Below are positions 16,164-24,880 of a stretch of 62,697 bases of DNA, piece after piece. The first letter of the stretch is position 1, and every line of letters starts with the position of its first letter. The stretch is from Methylobacterium sp. DB0501 (lineage in GTDB: Bacteria; Pseudomonadota; Alphaproteobacteria; Rhizobiales; Beijerinckiaceae): positions 127,489 through 190,185 of the forward strand of contig NZ_JAAKGV010000019.1 in assembly GCF_011043735.1 (NCBI RefSeq), given 5' to 3'. The notes beneath the pieces were generated by a model. The model was not told the DNA's origin. It saw nothing but the letters and a program-made list of their open reading frames with translations, and searched no databases. A program made the translations under genes and the position numbers.

Positions 16164-18814
16164 GGCACGGTCTCGGCGGTTCGGCGACGCTCGGCCTCGG
16201 GCTCGGCGCGGGTCTCGGGCCGGAAGGCGCCAGGCGCGGTCATGCGGGCGATCTGCCCCATGGCGTCCTGCATCGCGTCCAACCCCTGAACCGTGACGAT
16301 GCTCGATCCGGGTCCGAGATTGGGGATGAGACCCTCCTCCGACAAGGTCCTGAACACCGCAAAGTTGAGGTCGCTCTGCACCTTCGCCTGCGAGCCGACG
16401 TCCGCGATCATCGCGATCAGCTCGAATTCGAGGAAGGGATCGCCGATCTTGCGGAACACCACCCGGGGCGGCGGCTCCTTGAGCACGTCCGGATGGGCCT
16501 TGGCGCATCCGGCGATCAGCTCGGCGGCGTGGACCGGGTCCTGGTTGCGCAGGACGCTGACGGTGATGGTGACCCGGCCGGTGCGGTCGCCGCGCACCCG
16601 GTTCTTCACCACGCCGGAGATCAGGTTCGAGTTCGGCACGATCACGGCCGAGCGGTCGAAGGTCTGGATCTCGGTCGAGCGCACGCTGATGCGGCGGACA
16701 TAGCCCTCGTTGTCGCCGATCACCACGAGGTCGCCGACCCGGATCGGCCGCTCCCAGAGCAGCAGCAGGCCCGAGACGAAGTTGTTGACGATCGATTGCA
16801 GGCCGAAACCGATACCGACCGACAGGGCGCCGGCCACGATGGTCAGCTTCTCGAGGCTCAGGCCCAGATACGAGAAGGCCAGCGCCAGGGTGAGCAGGAA
16901 GCCGACATAGCCGCTCACCGTCGAGATCGAGTTGCGCAGGCCGGGATCGAGGTCGGTCGCCGGCAGGTAGGTGTTCTCGAGCCAGCGCTGCACCGCCTTG
17001 GTGATGAGGAGGCCCAGCGTGAACAGCCCGATCGCGAGCGCGATCGTCGAGAGCGAGATCGTCACCCCGCCGACGGTGAAGCCGAAGAACGCGGCCTGCG
17101 CCCAGGAGAAGATGTCGGTCGAATCGACGCCCCAGGAGGCCAGCAGCAGCACCCCGGCGGCGGTGAGGAGCACCACCCGGACGAAGCCCGAGATCAGCAC
17201 CGCGATCTGGTTGAGCGAGCGCTTGCGCAGGCCCGTATTGGCCTGGAGCGCCGTGGCGATGCGCGACTCGTCCTGGAGGGCGGAAGCGACCACCGCGTCG
17301 ATGCTCGAGATCGCCAGGTAGAGGAGCGCCGCCGCGATGGCGGTCCACATCAGCTGGTCGATGAGGAACGACGACAGGGCGATGTAGCCGACGAGGGCCG
17401 CGATCCCGATCGCCGCCACCACGATCCAGCCGAGGATGCGCAGCGGACCCCCGATGCCGGCGGTGGATTCGGCGGCGATGTAGGGGCCGAGGCAGGCCTC
17501 GTCGGTCTCGGCGCGCGCCGCGAACCGGCGCAGCCCCTCGGCCATCACCACGGCGACCACCGCGGCGAACACGCCCTTGGTGACGATGGTGATCGGCAGG
17601 CTGACCGAGATGCCCTCGTTCAGCCCCTCGATGGTGCGGCCGACGGCGATCACCGAGGCGATGGCGATGATGAGGCGGTTGAGCCGCTCGGCGGTGGCGT
17701 CGGTCATCGCGACGAGGCGCCAGGCCGGACGGTCGGGCGAGAGCAGCGCATCGGCCATCGCCTCGACCACCGCCACGAAGGCGAGCGAGGCGACGATGCG
17801 GTGGGCCGCCGGCAGCAGGCGCAGCGGCAGGAGCCCGGTGACGTCGAGGGTGTAGCCGACGAGGAAGCTGCCGAGCACCGCCGGCACCGCGCCGACGAGG
17901 AAGACCCGCCAGGCCGCCAGCACCCGGGCGTAGCGGGTCGGCTGCGCCTCCCGGGACGAGCGGTGCCCGACCCGCGGGGCGATGTGCCGGCGCCCGATAT
18001 AGAGTGCCACCGACACGCCGATCGCGAGCGCGAGCAGGAACAGGTTGAGCGGCGTGCCCCGGCGCTGGACCTGGGCCACGGAATCGTCGACCGAGCTCTT
18101 CAGTGCCCGGACGTCGCGGTCGAGGTCGCCGGCGGCGCGCAGCCACAGGTTCGGGCTCACCAGGCCGTCGGTGCGCTCGAACAGGGCGCGGGTGAAGGCG
18201 GCGCGGCGGCGGTTGCTGATCTGGTCGGTGATCTGCTCGCTCTGGACCAGGAGCGAGCGGGCGAGCCGCAGGGTGTCGTCGATCTCGGCGACGCTGGCCT
18301 CGCGCTGGGCCCGCTCCTGGGCCACGTCGGCGCCCTCGGGCTCCTTGGGCTTCGGCCCGAGCTGGTTCAGCCGCTCCTTGGCCGCCTCGAGCCGGGGCCC
18401 GAGCTGCTCGACGACCTGGCGCAGGCGGTCGGCCACCGGCGGGATGCCCTCGCGCAGCATGGCGAGGTCGTCCTTGTTCAGCTCGCGATGGGTCAGGGCC
18501 TGCTCGCGCTGGTCGAGGTCGGCCTTCTCGGCGTCGAGCTGGGCGCGGATCTGCTTGATCTGCTCGGAGATCGGGGTCTGCGGCGGGGGCTTGGCGGGCT
18601 CCTTGGCGGGCTCCTTGGGCGCCTCGGCCGCGGCGGGCTGGGCCGGCTTCGCCTCTCCCTTGGCGTCAGCCTTGGCGTCACCTTTGCCGGCCGGCGCCTG
18701 GGCGACCGCGGCCGGTTTCGCCGCAGGTCCCTGCGCCGCCGCGAGCCCGGGGCTCAGCAGGGCGACCAACAGGGCGGCGACCGGGGCGATCGTCCATCGG
18801 CGGAGCTGTCTCAT
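16160..18814 (-). CDS. Large MscS-type mechanosensitive channel with DUF3772 N-terminus
   Basis: An 884-residue protein. The signal peptide is residues 1-27, then an Ala/Lys/Pro-rich linker, then a periplasmic helical DUF3772-like region (about 80-270, DAEKADLDQREQAL and LVQSEQITDQISNRRR). About ten membrane helices follow, and then the MscS core (about 600-800) with SVGIGFGLQSIVNNFVSGLLLLWERPIRVGD and IGDNEGYVRRISVRSTEI. MscK/YbdG-like channels open on hypo-osmotic shock to release solutes. ATG 18814 is preferred to an upstream in-frame TTG. The downstream CAP lipoprotein is coupled by a four-base overlap. The long open frame on the opposite strand is an artefact of high GC. Confidence 0.92.
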   Translation of the reverse strand: MRQLRRWTIAPVAALLVALLSPGLAAAQGPAAKPAAVAQAPAGKGDAKADAKGEAKPAQPAAAEAPKEPAKEPAKPPPQTPISEQIKQIRAQLDAEKADLDQREQALTHRELNKDDLAMLREGIPPVADRLRQVVEQLGPRLEAAKERLNQLGPKPKEPEGADVAQERAQREASVAEIDDTLRLARSLLVQSEQITDQISNRRRAAFTRALFERTDGLVSPNLWLRAAGDLDRDVRALKSSVDDSVAQVQRRGTPLNLFLLALAIGVSVALYIGRRHIAPRVGHRSSREAQPTRYARVLAAWRVFLVGAVPAVLGSFLVGYTLDVTGLLPLRLLPAAHRIVASLAFVAVVEAMADALLSPDRPAWRLVAMTDATAERLNRLIIAIASVIAVGRTIEGLNEGISVSLPITIVTKGVFAAVVAVVMAEGLRRFAARAETDEACLGPYIAAESTAGIGGPLRILGWIVVAAIGIAALVGYIALSSFLIDQLMWTAIAAALLYLAISSIDAVVASALQDESRIATALQANTGLRKRSLNQIAVLISGFVRVVLLTAAGVLLLASWGVDSTDIFSWAQAAFFGFTVGGVTISLSTIALAIGLFTLGLLITKAVQRWLENTYLPATDLDPGLRNSISTVSGYVGFLLTLALAFSYLGLSLEKLTIVAGALSVGIGFGLQSIVNNFVSGLLLLWERPIRVGDLVVIGDNEGYVRRISVRSTEIQTFDRSAVIVPNSNLISGVVKNRVRGDRTGRVTITVSVLRNQDPVHAAELIAGCAKAHPDVLKEPPPRVVFRKIGDPFLEFELIAMIADVGSQAKVQSDLNFAVFRTLSEEGLIPNLGPGSSIVTVQGLDAMQDAMGQIARMTAPGAFRPETRAEPEAERRRTAETVP

Positions 18815-19493
18815 GCGCAATCCTTCTCACCCGCGTATCGGTCTCGTCTCCCGGCGACCCGACGGAGGCATGGCGGGACGTCCCGGCCGAGCGGCCGGCC
18901 GTCCTCGCGATGGGGGTCGGTTCGAGCGGTCTACCTAGGTCATCCGCCCGCGGGGGGAAACCGCGGGGGAGGACCGCACGGGCAGATCGCACGCGGCAAA
19001 CGAGGTGCACCGCGCAATCGCGGATCAATGGGGCGAAAATCCGGGAGCGGAGATCCGGGAGTGAAAATCCGAGGGGCGACGATCCAGGCTCCGCGGCAAC
19101 GCCCGCGATGCCGGCGGCGGATTCCTGCGGCCTTTCGGATTCGTGTGGGGCGTGACGAGACGCCCCGAACTGAAACCTTCACAACCCTGTCATGCTGCTA
19201 TTAGACTAAGCCCCGATGGACACGGCCATTTCGCTCTGCTGCAGGAGGATCCCGATGATCGTCCGCCATCAGCAGCCCAGACGGCGCCCGGATCGCATCC
19301 CGGCCGCGCCCCACGGCGTCCGCTTCCCGGGCGGCCGTGGCGGGCATCCGCCATGTCCCCCTACGCTTTCCCCCACTCTTCCCGACCGGCTCGGAGGATA
19401 GGCGATGGTCCCCATCTCCTCTCCTGGCGAGCAACGCGAGGACCGGCACCGTGCCGGCCCCCCTCGCCGCGGTCGGCCCGTCGCCAGGGCAGG
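18815..19493. other. Intergenic region holding a 14-bp tandem array and no supportable gene
   Basis: About 680 bases between the divergent channel gene and the HNH gene. It should contain both promoters. Frames here are Arg/Pro-rich and lack ribosome sites. The main feature is the four-copy 14-bp repeat at 19033-19088. A hairpin CCCGCGG/CCGCGGG is at about 18949-18970. Confidence 0.6.
19033..19088. repeat. Four imperfect tandem 14-bp repeats (iteron-like)
   Basis: Four adjacent 14-base units: GCGAAAATCCGGGA, GCGGAGATCCGGGA, GTGAAAATCCGAGG and GGCGACGATCCAGG. The core is G-N-G-A-N-A/G-ATCC-G/A-G. They lie about 220-270 bases upstream of the channel start and 400 bases upstream of the HNH gene. 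Function unknown; they may be slippage products or an array of protein-binding sites. Confidence 0.75.
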
Positions 19494-20045
19494 ATGATGC
19501 TGGACCTTCAAACCCTCGTGCTCAACGCGGATTACCGGCCGCTCTCGTACAATCCGCTCTCGCTGTGGTCGTGGAAGGATGCGTTCACGGCCCTGTTCCT
19601 CGACCGCGTCACCCTGGTGGCGAGCTACGACGTCGAGGCGCGCTCGCCCAGCCGGTCGCTCCGAGTGCCGAGCGTGGTGGCGCTCAAGAGCTACGTGGCG
19701 ATGGCGCGCAGCCCCGCCTTCACGCGCTACAACATCTACCTGCGCGACACGTTCTCGTGCCAGTATTGCGGCCTGCGCCTGCCCTCCGGCGGCCTGACCT
19801 TCGACCACGTGGTCCCGCGCTCCCGCGGCGGGCTCTCGAGCTGGGAGAACGTCGTCGCCGCCTGCAGCCCGTGCAACCTGCGCAAGGCCAACCGCACCCC
19901 CGAGGAGGCCGAGATGCCCCTCCTCAACGAGCCGCGCCGGCCGAGCCGCCACGAGCTGCACCGCCGCCAGCCGGAATTCGACCACCGCCAGTACCACCAC
20001 ACCTGGATCGACTACCTGTACTGGGACAGCGAGCTGGAGACCTGA
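19494..20045 (+). CDS. HNH endonuclease family protein
   Basis: A 183-residue protein. An N-terminal region, LQTLVLNADYRPLSYNPLSLWSWKDA, is characteristic of a widespread bacterial HNH subfamily. The nuclease core has CQYCG (Cys89, Cys92), LTFDHVVPRSRGG (Asp104-His105), SWENVVAAC (Asn119) and a second Cys pair C124SPC127. The four cysteines bind structural zinc and Asp/His/Asn form the ββα-metal site. The start is ATG 19494 or 19497; both follow AGGGCAGG. Such stand-alone genes are conserved in alphaproteobacteria without a mobile element, so a housekeeping or defence role is unresolved. Confidence 0.93.
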   Translation: MMLDLQTLVLNADYRPLSYNPLSLWSWKDAFTALFLDRVTLVASYDVEARSPSRSLRVPSVVALKSYVAMARSPAFTRYNIYLRDTFSCQYCGLRLPSGGLTFDHVVPRSRGGLSSWENVVAACSPCNLRKANRTPEEAEMPLLNEPRRPSRHELHRRQPEFDHRQYHHTWIDYLYWDSELET

Positions 20046-20204
20046 ACCCGACGCAGCGGCGGTGGACTACGAGGTGGTCGGGAGCAGGCGGTTCACCGGC
20101 AGGGCCTGCTTCCTGACCTGAGGCGGTCTCGAGCACCGACGAGGACCTGACGCCGGTGGGCGGCGGCGCTGATCGACGTGATAAGTTAGGCTCTCCCGGG
20201 CGCA

Positions 20205-20219
20205 GGCCCCTTCGGGGCC
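20205..20219 (+). terminator. Short hairpin downstream of the HNH gene
   Basis: GGCCCC-TTC-GGGGCC forms a compact stem 160 bases after the HNH stop. There is no T-run, so it is only a possible terminator. Confidence 0.25.
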
Positions 20220-20249
20220 GTCGTCGTCGCCGAACGGGAGCGCGTCCAC

Positions 20250-20528
20250 GTGACGGTCCATGTCCAGACCGCCGGAGGTCGGACGTTCCGGGTACTGACC
20301 GGGCTCGACGACGACCTTGCGATCCCCTCGACCGGCCTCGCCTGCACGGTGGCCGGTTTCTACCGGGATACGCCGGGCGTGCGCGAACCGGCCCCGGTCG
20401 CCCGACTGACCGCGCGACACCCTGGAGACCGGGACGCGGATTGCGCTACACGCTGGTGGCTTGTCCCGTCCCGGCCGCGTCGCGCGGCCCCGCCAGCGCC
20501 GAAAGCCGCATGCCGCACCCGACCGTGA
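20250..20528 (+). CDS. Doubtful small protein, 92 aa
   Basis: Starts at GTG 20250 (MTVHVQTAGGRTFRVLTG...). The first 45 residues have a protein-like hydrophobic/polar pattern, while the last 35 are Arg/Pro/Ala-rich, as in chance GC-rich frames. It overlaps the start of the next gene by 19 bases. No family was recognised. It may be a short real protein or a spurious frame. Confidence 0.25.
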   Translation: MTVHVQTAGGRTFRVLTGLDDDLAIPSTGLACTVAGFYRDTPGVREPAPVARLTARHPGDRDADCATRWWLVPSRPRRAAPPAPKAACRTRP

Positions 20529-20884
20529 CCGCAGCCCCCACCCGCACCCGCCGCGACTGGCCGGGACTTTTCCTGCGCGCCGTCCTCTCGCTCCTCCTCG
20601 GCCTGCCGCTCGGCGGCGTGCTGTTCGCCCTGACCGGGCTCGGGCTCGCCATCGCCGGCGACGACCCGCTCCTCCAGCATCCCTGGCTGCTCGCGTTCCG
20701 GACCCTGGCGGCGGCGGTGAGCTACATCTTCCTCGGCGGCTTCGCCTGGACGCCGGAGGGCGGCTACGTGAGCCTGCACGCCTGGTACGCGGCCGGCGTG
20801 GTGCTGGCCTTCGTCCTGATGAGCCGGCCGTGGCGGCGCTGGACGCGGCGCAAGACGGCGGAGGCCTGGCCGCGCAAGGCGTGA
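20510..20884 (+). CDS. Small two- or three-helix membrane protein
   Basis: A 124-residue protein from ATG 20510. Hydrophobic segments lie at about residues 20-47 (LFLRAVLSLLLGLPLGGVLFALTGLGLAIAG), 57-77 (LAFRTLAAAVSYIFLGGFAW) and 87-106 (LHAWYAAGVVLAFVLM). The N-terminus and C-terminus are basic (RRDWPG; SRPWRRWTRRKTAEAWPRK), indicating a cytoplasmic tail. Function and family unknown. The reading extends further upstream in the same frame, but only with Arg/Gly-rich composition, which is why this start is chosen. Confidence 0.6.
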   Translation: MPHPTVTAAPTRTRRDWPGLFLRAVLSLLLGLPLGGVLFALTGLGLAIAGDDPLLQHPWLLAFRTLAAAVSYIFLGGFAWTPEGGYVSLHAWYAAGVVLAFVLMSRPWRRWTRRKTAEAWPRKA

Positions 20885-21036
20885 GCGCCGGCAAGGATCC
20901 GATCGACTGCGCGATAGTGCCGCGATTGCGGAACCACGAGGAGCGGGCCGGAACGTCCGTCGGGTGAGAAAATTACTCCCCCAGAGCATCTAGGCCCGCG
21001 AGCGCCGGGATGCGTGTCCTCACCGGAGCCACATCC

Positions 21037-21738
21037 ATGCATCGTCGCGACGTCCTGGTCAGCATGCTGTCCGCCACCGCGGCCCTCGCGATCACCCGCA
21101 CCGCCATCGCCCAGCCGATCGCGGCCGGCGCGATGCCAACGCCCGTCTACCTGGCGATGGCGACGAAGGGCGGCCTCTTCCTCGAGAACACCGCACGAGA
21201 CGCCTATGCCAAGACCGGCAGCCCGCAGGTCAAGCGCTTCGCCCGCGCGGAAGTGACCGAGCAGGTCAACCTCGCCAACACGATCGACAGGGTCACCGGC
21301 GGCCGCGTCGCGGTGCCTGTCGGCGGCGGCCAGCCCGGCCCCGGGGGCCTCGTCGGCGGCCTGGTGGCTGCGCCGCTGGCGGTGGCGGGCGGCGTGGCCG
21401 GCGCCGCGGTCGGCACCGTCGGCGGGGTGCTCGGCGCTCCCGGGGGCGGTGGAGCCCCGGGCAGCGGAGCCCTCGGGGGAATGACCTCGGACCAGCAGAA
21501 GGCGCAGATCCAGGCGCAGCTCTCCGGCCTCCAGGGCGGTCCGCAATACGACGCCGCCTTCGTCGACGCCTCGCTCCAGGGCCACCGCGAGGCCCTGGCG
21601 ATCCACGGCACCTACGCCCAGAGCGGCGAGGACCCGGCCCTGCGCCGCGTCGCCCGGGGGGCGATCCCGCTGATCCAGCTGCACATCTCGCAGCTCTCCC
21701 AGATGCAGCGGATGATGGGCGGGGCTGGGGAGGGCTGA
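21037..21738 (+). CDS. Exported DUF4142-like protein with Gly-rich insert
   Basis: A 233-residue exported protein. The N-terminus, MHRRDVLVSMLSATAALAITRTAIAQ, resembles a signal peptide, possibly of Tat type (RRDV). The flanking helices (KGGLFLENTARDAYAKTGSPQVKRFARAEVTEQVNLANTI and the C-terminal HREALAIHGTYAQSGEDPALRRVA...LIQLHISQL) match the DUF4142 four-helix pattern. The middle (about residues 90-150) is an inserted Gly/Ala/Val-rich segment that could be membrane-associated. ATG 21037 precedes the RR motif. A second DUF4142 gene lies convergently downstream. DUF4142 proteins are periplasmic ferritin-like helical bundles of unknown function. Confidence 0.75.
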   Translation: MHRRDVLVSMLSATAALAITRTAIAQPIAAGAMPTPVYLAMATKGGLFLENTARDAYAKTGSPQVKRFARAEVTEQVNLANTIDRVTGGRVAVPVGGGQPGPGGLVGGLVAAPLAVAGGVAGAAVGTVGGVLGAPGGGGAPGSGALGGMTSDQQKAQIQAQLSGLQGGPQYDAAFVDASLQGHREALAIHGTYAQSGEDPALRRVARGAIPLIQLHISQLSQMQRMMGGAGEG

Positions 21739-21853
21739 CGGCCGGACGGAGGTCGTGACGGCTCGCCGTAGCGGCGATCGGGCGAGATCGCCGCCGGTCT
21801 TTCCCGCGCGCCGTCAGTCTGCGGGCTCGCTCCGACGGACATGCCACCCTCCG

Positions 21854-21889
21854 TGTCATTCCGGGGCCGCGCAGCGGAGCCCTGAATGC
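21854..21889. repeat. Intergenic palindromic repeat copy
   Basis: GTGTCATTCCGGGGCCGCGCAG followed by CGGAGCCCTGAATG forms an imperfect stem. It is preceded by CCACCCTCC, like the copies at 54652 and 62232. It lies between the two convergent DUF4142 genes. Confidence 0.6.
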
Positions 21890-22013
21890 CGCGGAGGGCT
21901 TCGGCTTCGGGACCGCCGGCCGTTCAGGTCGGGCTTTCGCGAGACGCCGTCCGATCTCCCCCAATCGTCGTCACGGGCGCCCCCGGACGTCGCCGTCCGA
22001 GGGCGCCGTCACG

Positions 22014-22628
22014 TCAATCCTTCAAGTCCTTCTCAATGTCGGAGAGCAGCGCCAGATGCTCGCGGATCTGGCCGCGGGCGAGCTTGGCGACGCCGAGAGT
22101 CTCGCGGTCCCGCCCGGTGGCGAGATAGGCCTCCTGGATCTTCAGGAGCGCCTGGTGACCTTCGATCTGGCCGCGGACGTACTCGCGGTCGAAGGCCTTG
22201 CCGGACTTGTCCCGGTCGAGCTTGTCCAGCATCGCCTTGCCCTTCGGATCGAGCTGGCCGGTGACCTCGGGCTCGGCCGGCGGCTTCACCTGTCCGCTGA
22301 CGGCCTGCGAGGGATCGCGCATCGCCTTGAGCACGTCGGCGATGGTCTCCTGCTCGGCGACCTCGAAGCGCGCGAACTGCTTGACGTCCTCGTCGGAAGC
22401 CTTCTGCAGCGCGACGCGGCTCGCCGCGAGGGAGGCCGAGCCGGCCGCGAGGGTGTCGGCGGCGTACTTGGCCTCGGCCTCGCCCATCCGGGCGCCGGAA
22501 TTGCCGCTGGCCGCCGCGGTCGGGCCGCCCTGCTGCTGCTGCGCGAAGGCCGCCGTGACGAGGGAGGGGATCGCCACGGCGGAGGCGAGGGCGGCAAGTG
22601 CGAGTCGGCGATGGAGGAGACCGGACAT
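22014..22628 (-). CDS. Exported DUF4142 protein
   Basis: A 204-residue protein with a cleavable signal peptide (residues 1-29, ending VTAAFAQQQ). The mature chain is a DUF4142 helical bundle: KYAADTLAAGSASLAASRVALQKA, DEDVKQFARFEVAEQETIADVLKAMRD, and the C-terminal AFDREYVRGQIEGHQALLKIQEAYL...HLALLSDIEKDL. This domain is a periplasmic, predicted ferritin-like fold with no established reaction. It is convergent to a second, more divergent DUF4142 gene. The start is ATG 22628. Confidence 0.88.
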   Translation of the reverse strand: MSGLLHRRLALAALASAVAIPSLVTAAFAQQQQGGPTAAASGNSGARMGEAEAKYAADTLAAGSASLAASRVALQKASDEDVKQFARFEVAEQETIADVLKAMRDPSQAVSGQVKPPAEPEVTGQLDPKGKAMLDKLDRDKSGKAFDREYVRGQIEGHQALLKIQEAYLATGRDRETLGVAKLARGQIREHLALLSDIEKDLKD

Positions 22629-23413
22629 GGGATACCTGACTGTCGACGGGGGAGCGCAGAGCGGGAAGCGCCTCAGGAAGCACCTCCTGATGCAAGCGCT
22701 AACGCCACCGCGAAAGGCGGGGTTTCAGCGTCGCCTTTCGGGAATCCGCACCGTCGCCGCGAGGGCCCGGCGGACTGGGATCCCGCTCCGATCGGGCCCC
22801 GAGCCTACGTCCATCGGCGAGGTTACGCCGATCGTCGCGACGGTGTCGTGTGATCTCCGGCAACGATCGGTCACGGTCGGTCGGCGACGGATCGCCGTCG
22901 CGACGCTCGTGCGGACCTGGCCGCGGATCACGGAGGCGGGGATGACGACGATCTTCTTCGGACCGCCGCACTTGCAGGATGTCCCGGGCCGGGACGGCGG
23001 CCCCCATCCGCCGGTCGCCCCGGTGCTCTGCTCCGCGATCGTCGTCTGCCACCTCGCCGACCGGCGCCGCGTGACGAAACCGTAATCCGGCCGAGAGATC
23101 CGGGCGATCCGGGCCGGCGCCGCCACGACGACGGGACGCCCTCCCCTCCTCGCACCTCTCCCGCCGCCCCGGCCTCCCGCCGCGGGCGGCGTCGCATGGC
23201 GACTCGAAACATTCGGCGCAATCCGCACGCAATCCGGCCATGCAATAACAGAATGCGGGGTGAAGCTCGGCCGGCATCGACCAGCGGACCGGGCCACCGC
23301 GAGGAAACGCACCGCGGCGAACCCGTGCCGCCGGCCCTTGAAGCCGGCGCCGATCGCCCGGACCGGGGAAGGTCAGCCACCGCATCGTCAGCGGCAACCA
23401 GCGGGAGAGGCAG
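22629..23413. other. Long intergenic region with only a weak small frame
   Basis: About 785 bases without a convincing gene. Frames on both strands are Arg/Gly/Pro-rich. It contains the promoter of the DUF4142 gene on the left and of the 114-residue gene on the right. Only the 47-codon frame at 22942 has a good ribosome site. Confidence 0.55.
22942..23085 (+). CDS. Possible 47-residue protein
   Basis: ATG 22942 is preceded by GGAGGCGGGG, a strong ribosome-binding match but only about two bases of spacing from the final G run. The product, starting MTTIFFGPPHLQDVPG and ending HLADRRRVTKP, has a hydrophobic stretch PVLCSAIVVCHLA and stops at TAA. No homology was recognised, and it may be chance. 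Confidence 0.25.
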   Translation: MTTIFFGPPHLQDVPGRDGGPHPPVAPVLCSAIVVCHLADRRRVTKP

Positions 23414-23758
23414 ATGGACAACGTCATCCGTCCGGATTTCCAGCGCGCGGCCCGGGCCAAGGCCAAAGCCAAGGCTTGGGGTAACGAGACGAGGGCGCAC
23501 CGCGCCGCCGGCACGGCGCGATACGTCAAGACCTACGGCGAGGTCGGGCTCTATGCCGTGTCGCTGGTGCGCGACCGCTCGGGCTCGCGCGGCGACATCT
23601 ACCAGGTCGTGATCGACGGGCCCGGCGGGCAGGTCGGCCCGGTCGGGATCGAGCCCGCGACGGCCGACGGGATGTTCGACGCTGACCGTATCGGCATGGC
23701 GGTGATCCGCACCCTCGAACTGGTGGCGGGGCGCCCGGAGGATTTCGACGTCGCCTGA
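23414..23758 (+). CDS. Small conserved-looking protein of unknown function, 114 aa
   Basis: Starts at ATG 23414 with GGGAGAGG seven bases upstream. The N-terminus, MDNVIRPDFQRAARAKAKAKAWG, is basic and helical. The rest reads as a compact alpha/beta domain (GLYAVSLVRDRSGSRGDIYQVVIDGPGGQ, DADRIGMAVIRTLELVAGRP). It is soluble, with no signal peptide. It precedes the branched-chain aminotransferase gene by 130 bases on the same strand but is not obviously connected. Family unknown to me. Confidence 0.7.
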   Translation: MDNVIRPDFQRAARAKAKAKAWGNETRAHRAAGTARYVKTYGEVGLYAVSLVRDRSGSRGDIYQVVIDGPGGQVGPVGIEPATADGMFDADRIGMAVIRTLELVAGRPEDFDVA

Positions 23759-23888
23759 CGCCCCCTCCCCGTCGTCCCCCGAAGCGCTTCGCCCATGCCT
23801 CGGACGCGGCCCTTGGACGGGCGCGGCACATGGACAGGTGCGACTTGGCCGCGCCATCATGCGGGGACCGACGGGCGGGACGAGAGCG

Positions 23889-24770
23889 ATGGCCGAGACG
23901 ACGGCGAACGATACCACGCACCACAACGACACCTGGACCTATTTCGAGGGCGCCTGGCACCCGGGCAACGTGCGGATGATGGGGCCGCGCACCCATGCCG
24001 CCTGGCTCGCCTCGACCGTGTTCGACGGGGCCCGCGCCTTCGAGGGCGTGACCCCGGACCTCGACCTCCACCTCGCGCGGATCAACCGCTCGGCCGCGTC
24101 CTTCGGCCTGGAGCCGGTGGTGTCGGAAGGAAGCTGGGCCGAACTGGTGCGCGACGGGCTGGCGCGCTTCGCCCCCGACGCCGCACTCTACATCCGGCCG
24201 ATGTACTGGGCCGAAGGGGGCCTCGGCGGCGCGGTGCGGATGGACCCGGCCTCGACCGCCTGGTGCCTGTGCCTCTACGAGGCGCCGATGCCGCCGCCGA
24301 CCGGCTTCACCGCCACCCTGTCGCCGTTCCGGCGCCCGACCCCGGACGCCGCGCCGCTCGACGCCAAGGCCGGCTGCCTCTACCCCAACAGCTCGCGGGC
24401 CATCGCGGAGGCCGCCTCCCGCGGCTTCGGCAACGCCCTGATGCGCGACGCGCTCGGCAACGTCGCCGAGTTCGCCACCGCCAACGTGCTGATGGCGCGC
24501 GACGGCGTGGTCTACACGCCGGTGCCGAACGGCACCTTCCTGGCCGGCATCACCCGCGGCCGGGTGATCGCGCTCCTGCGCGACGCGGGAATCACCGTGG
24601 TGGAGAAGACCCTCACCGTCGACGACCTGATGGGCGCCGACGAGGTGTTCTCGGTCGGCAACTTCGCCAAGGTCGTGCCGGTGACCGCCCTCGACGACCG
24701 GACCTTCGCCCCCGGGCCGCTCTTCCGGAAGGCGCGGGAGCTGTACTGGGCCTTCGCCCACGGGGGTTGA
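23889..24770 (+). CDS. Branched-chain amino-acid aminotransferase (class IV PLP)
   Basis: A 293-residue fold-type IV aminotransferase. It carries TVFDGARAFEGV near residue 40, the PLP lysine in LDAKAGCLYPNSSRAI (about residue 157), ALMRDALGNVAEFATANV and GTFLAGITRGRVIALLRDAG. The latter stretches form the cofactor-phosphate and substrate sites. It transfers amino groups between Leu/Ile/Val and 2-oxoglutarate in synthesis or breakdown, in the cytoplasm. A D-amino-acid or related aminotransferase activity is possible from the fold. ATG 23889 gives a short polar N-terminus (AETTANDTTHHND). Upstream in-frame residues are Arg/Gly-rich and not included. Confidence 0.88.
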   Translation: MAETTANDTTHHNDTWTYFEGAWHPGNVRMMGPRTHAAWLASTVFDGARAFEGVTPDLDLHLARINRSAASFGLEPVVSEGSWAELVRDGLARFAPDAALYIRPMYWAEGGLGGAVRMDPASTAWCLCLYEAPMPPPTGFTATLSPFRRPTPDAAPLDAKAGCLYPNSSRAIAEAASRGFGNALMRDALGNVAEFATANVLMARDGVVYTPVPNGTFLAGITRGRVIALLRDAGITVVEKTLTVDDLMGADEVFSVGNFAKVVPVTALDDRTFAPGPLFRKARELYWAFAHGG

Positions 24771-24880
24771 TCCCGCCTCGCCCGTGTGTCTCCGACGCTT
24801 CTTTCGGTTTCCGATCGTTTCCCTTGCCCCCTCGCCCGCCCCTTGACACAAGCGGGGCGGTTCCGAGGAGCGAGGTGACG

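Noticed and set aside
16157..19204. Very long open frame antisense to the channel gene
   Set aside because: Arg/His/Gly/Asp-rich composition and no conserved motif; it is an artefact of GC-rich codons in the real minus-strand gene.
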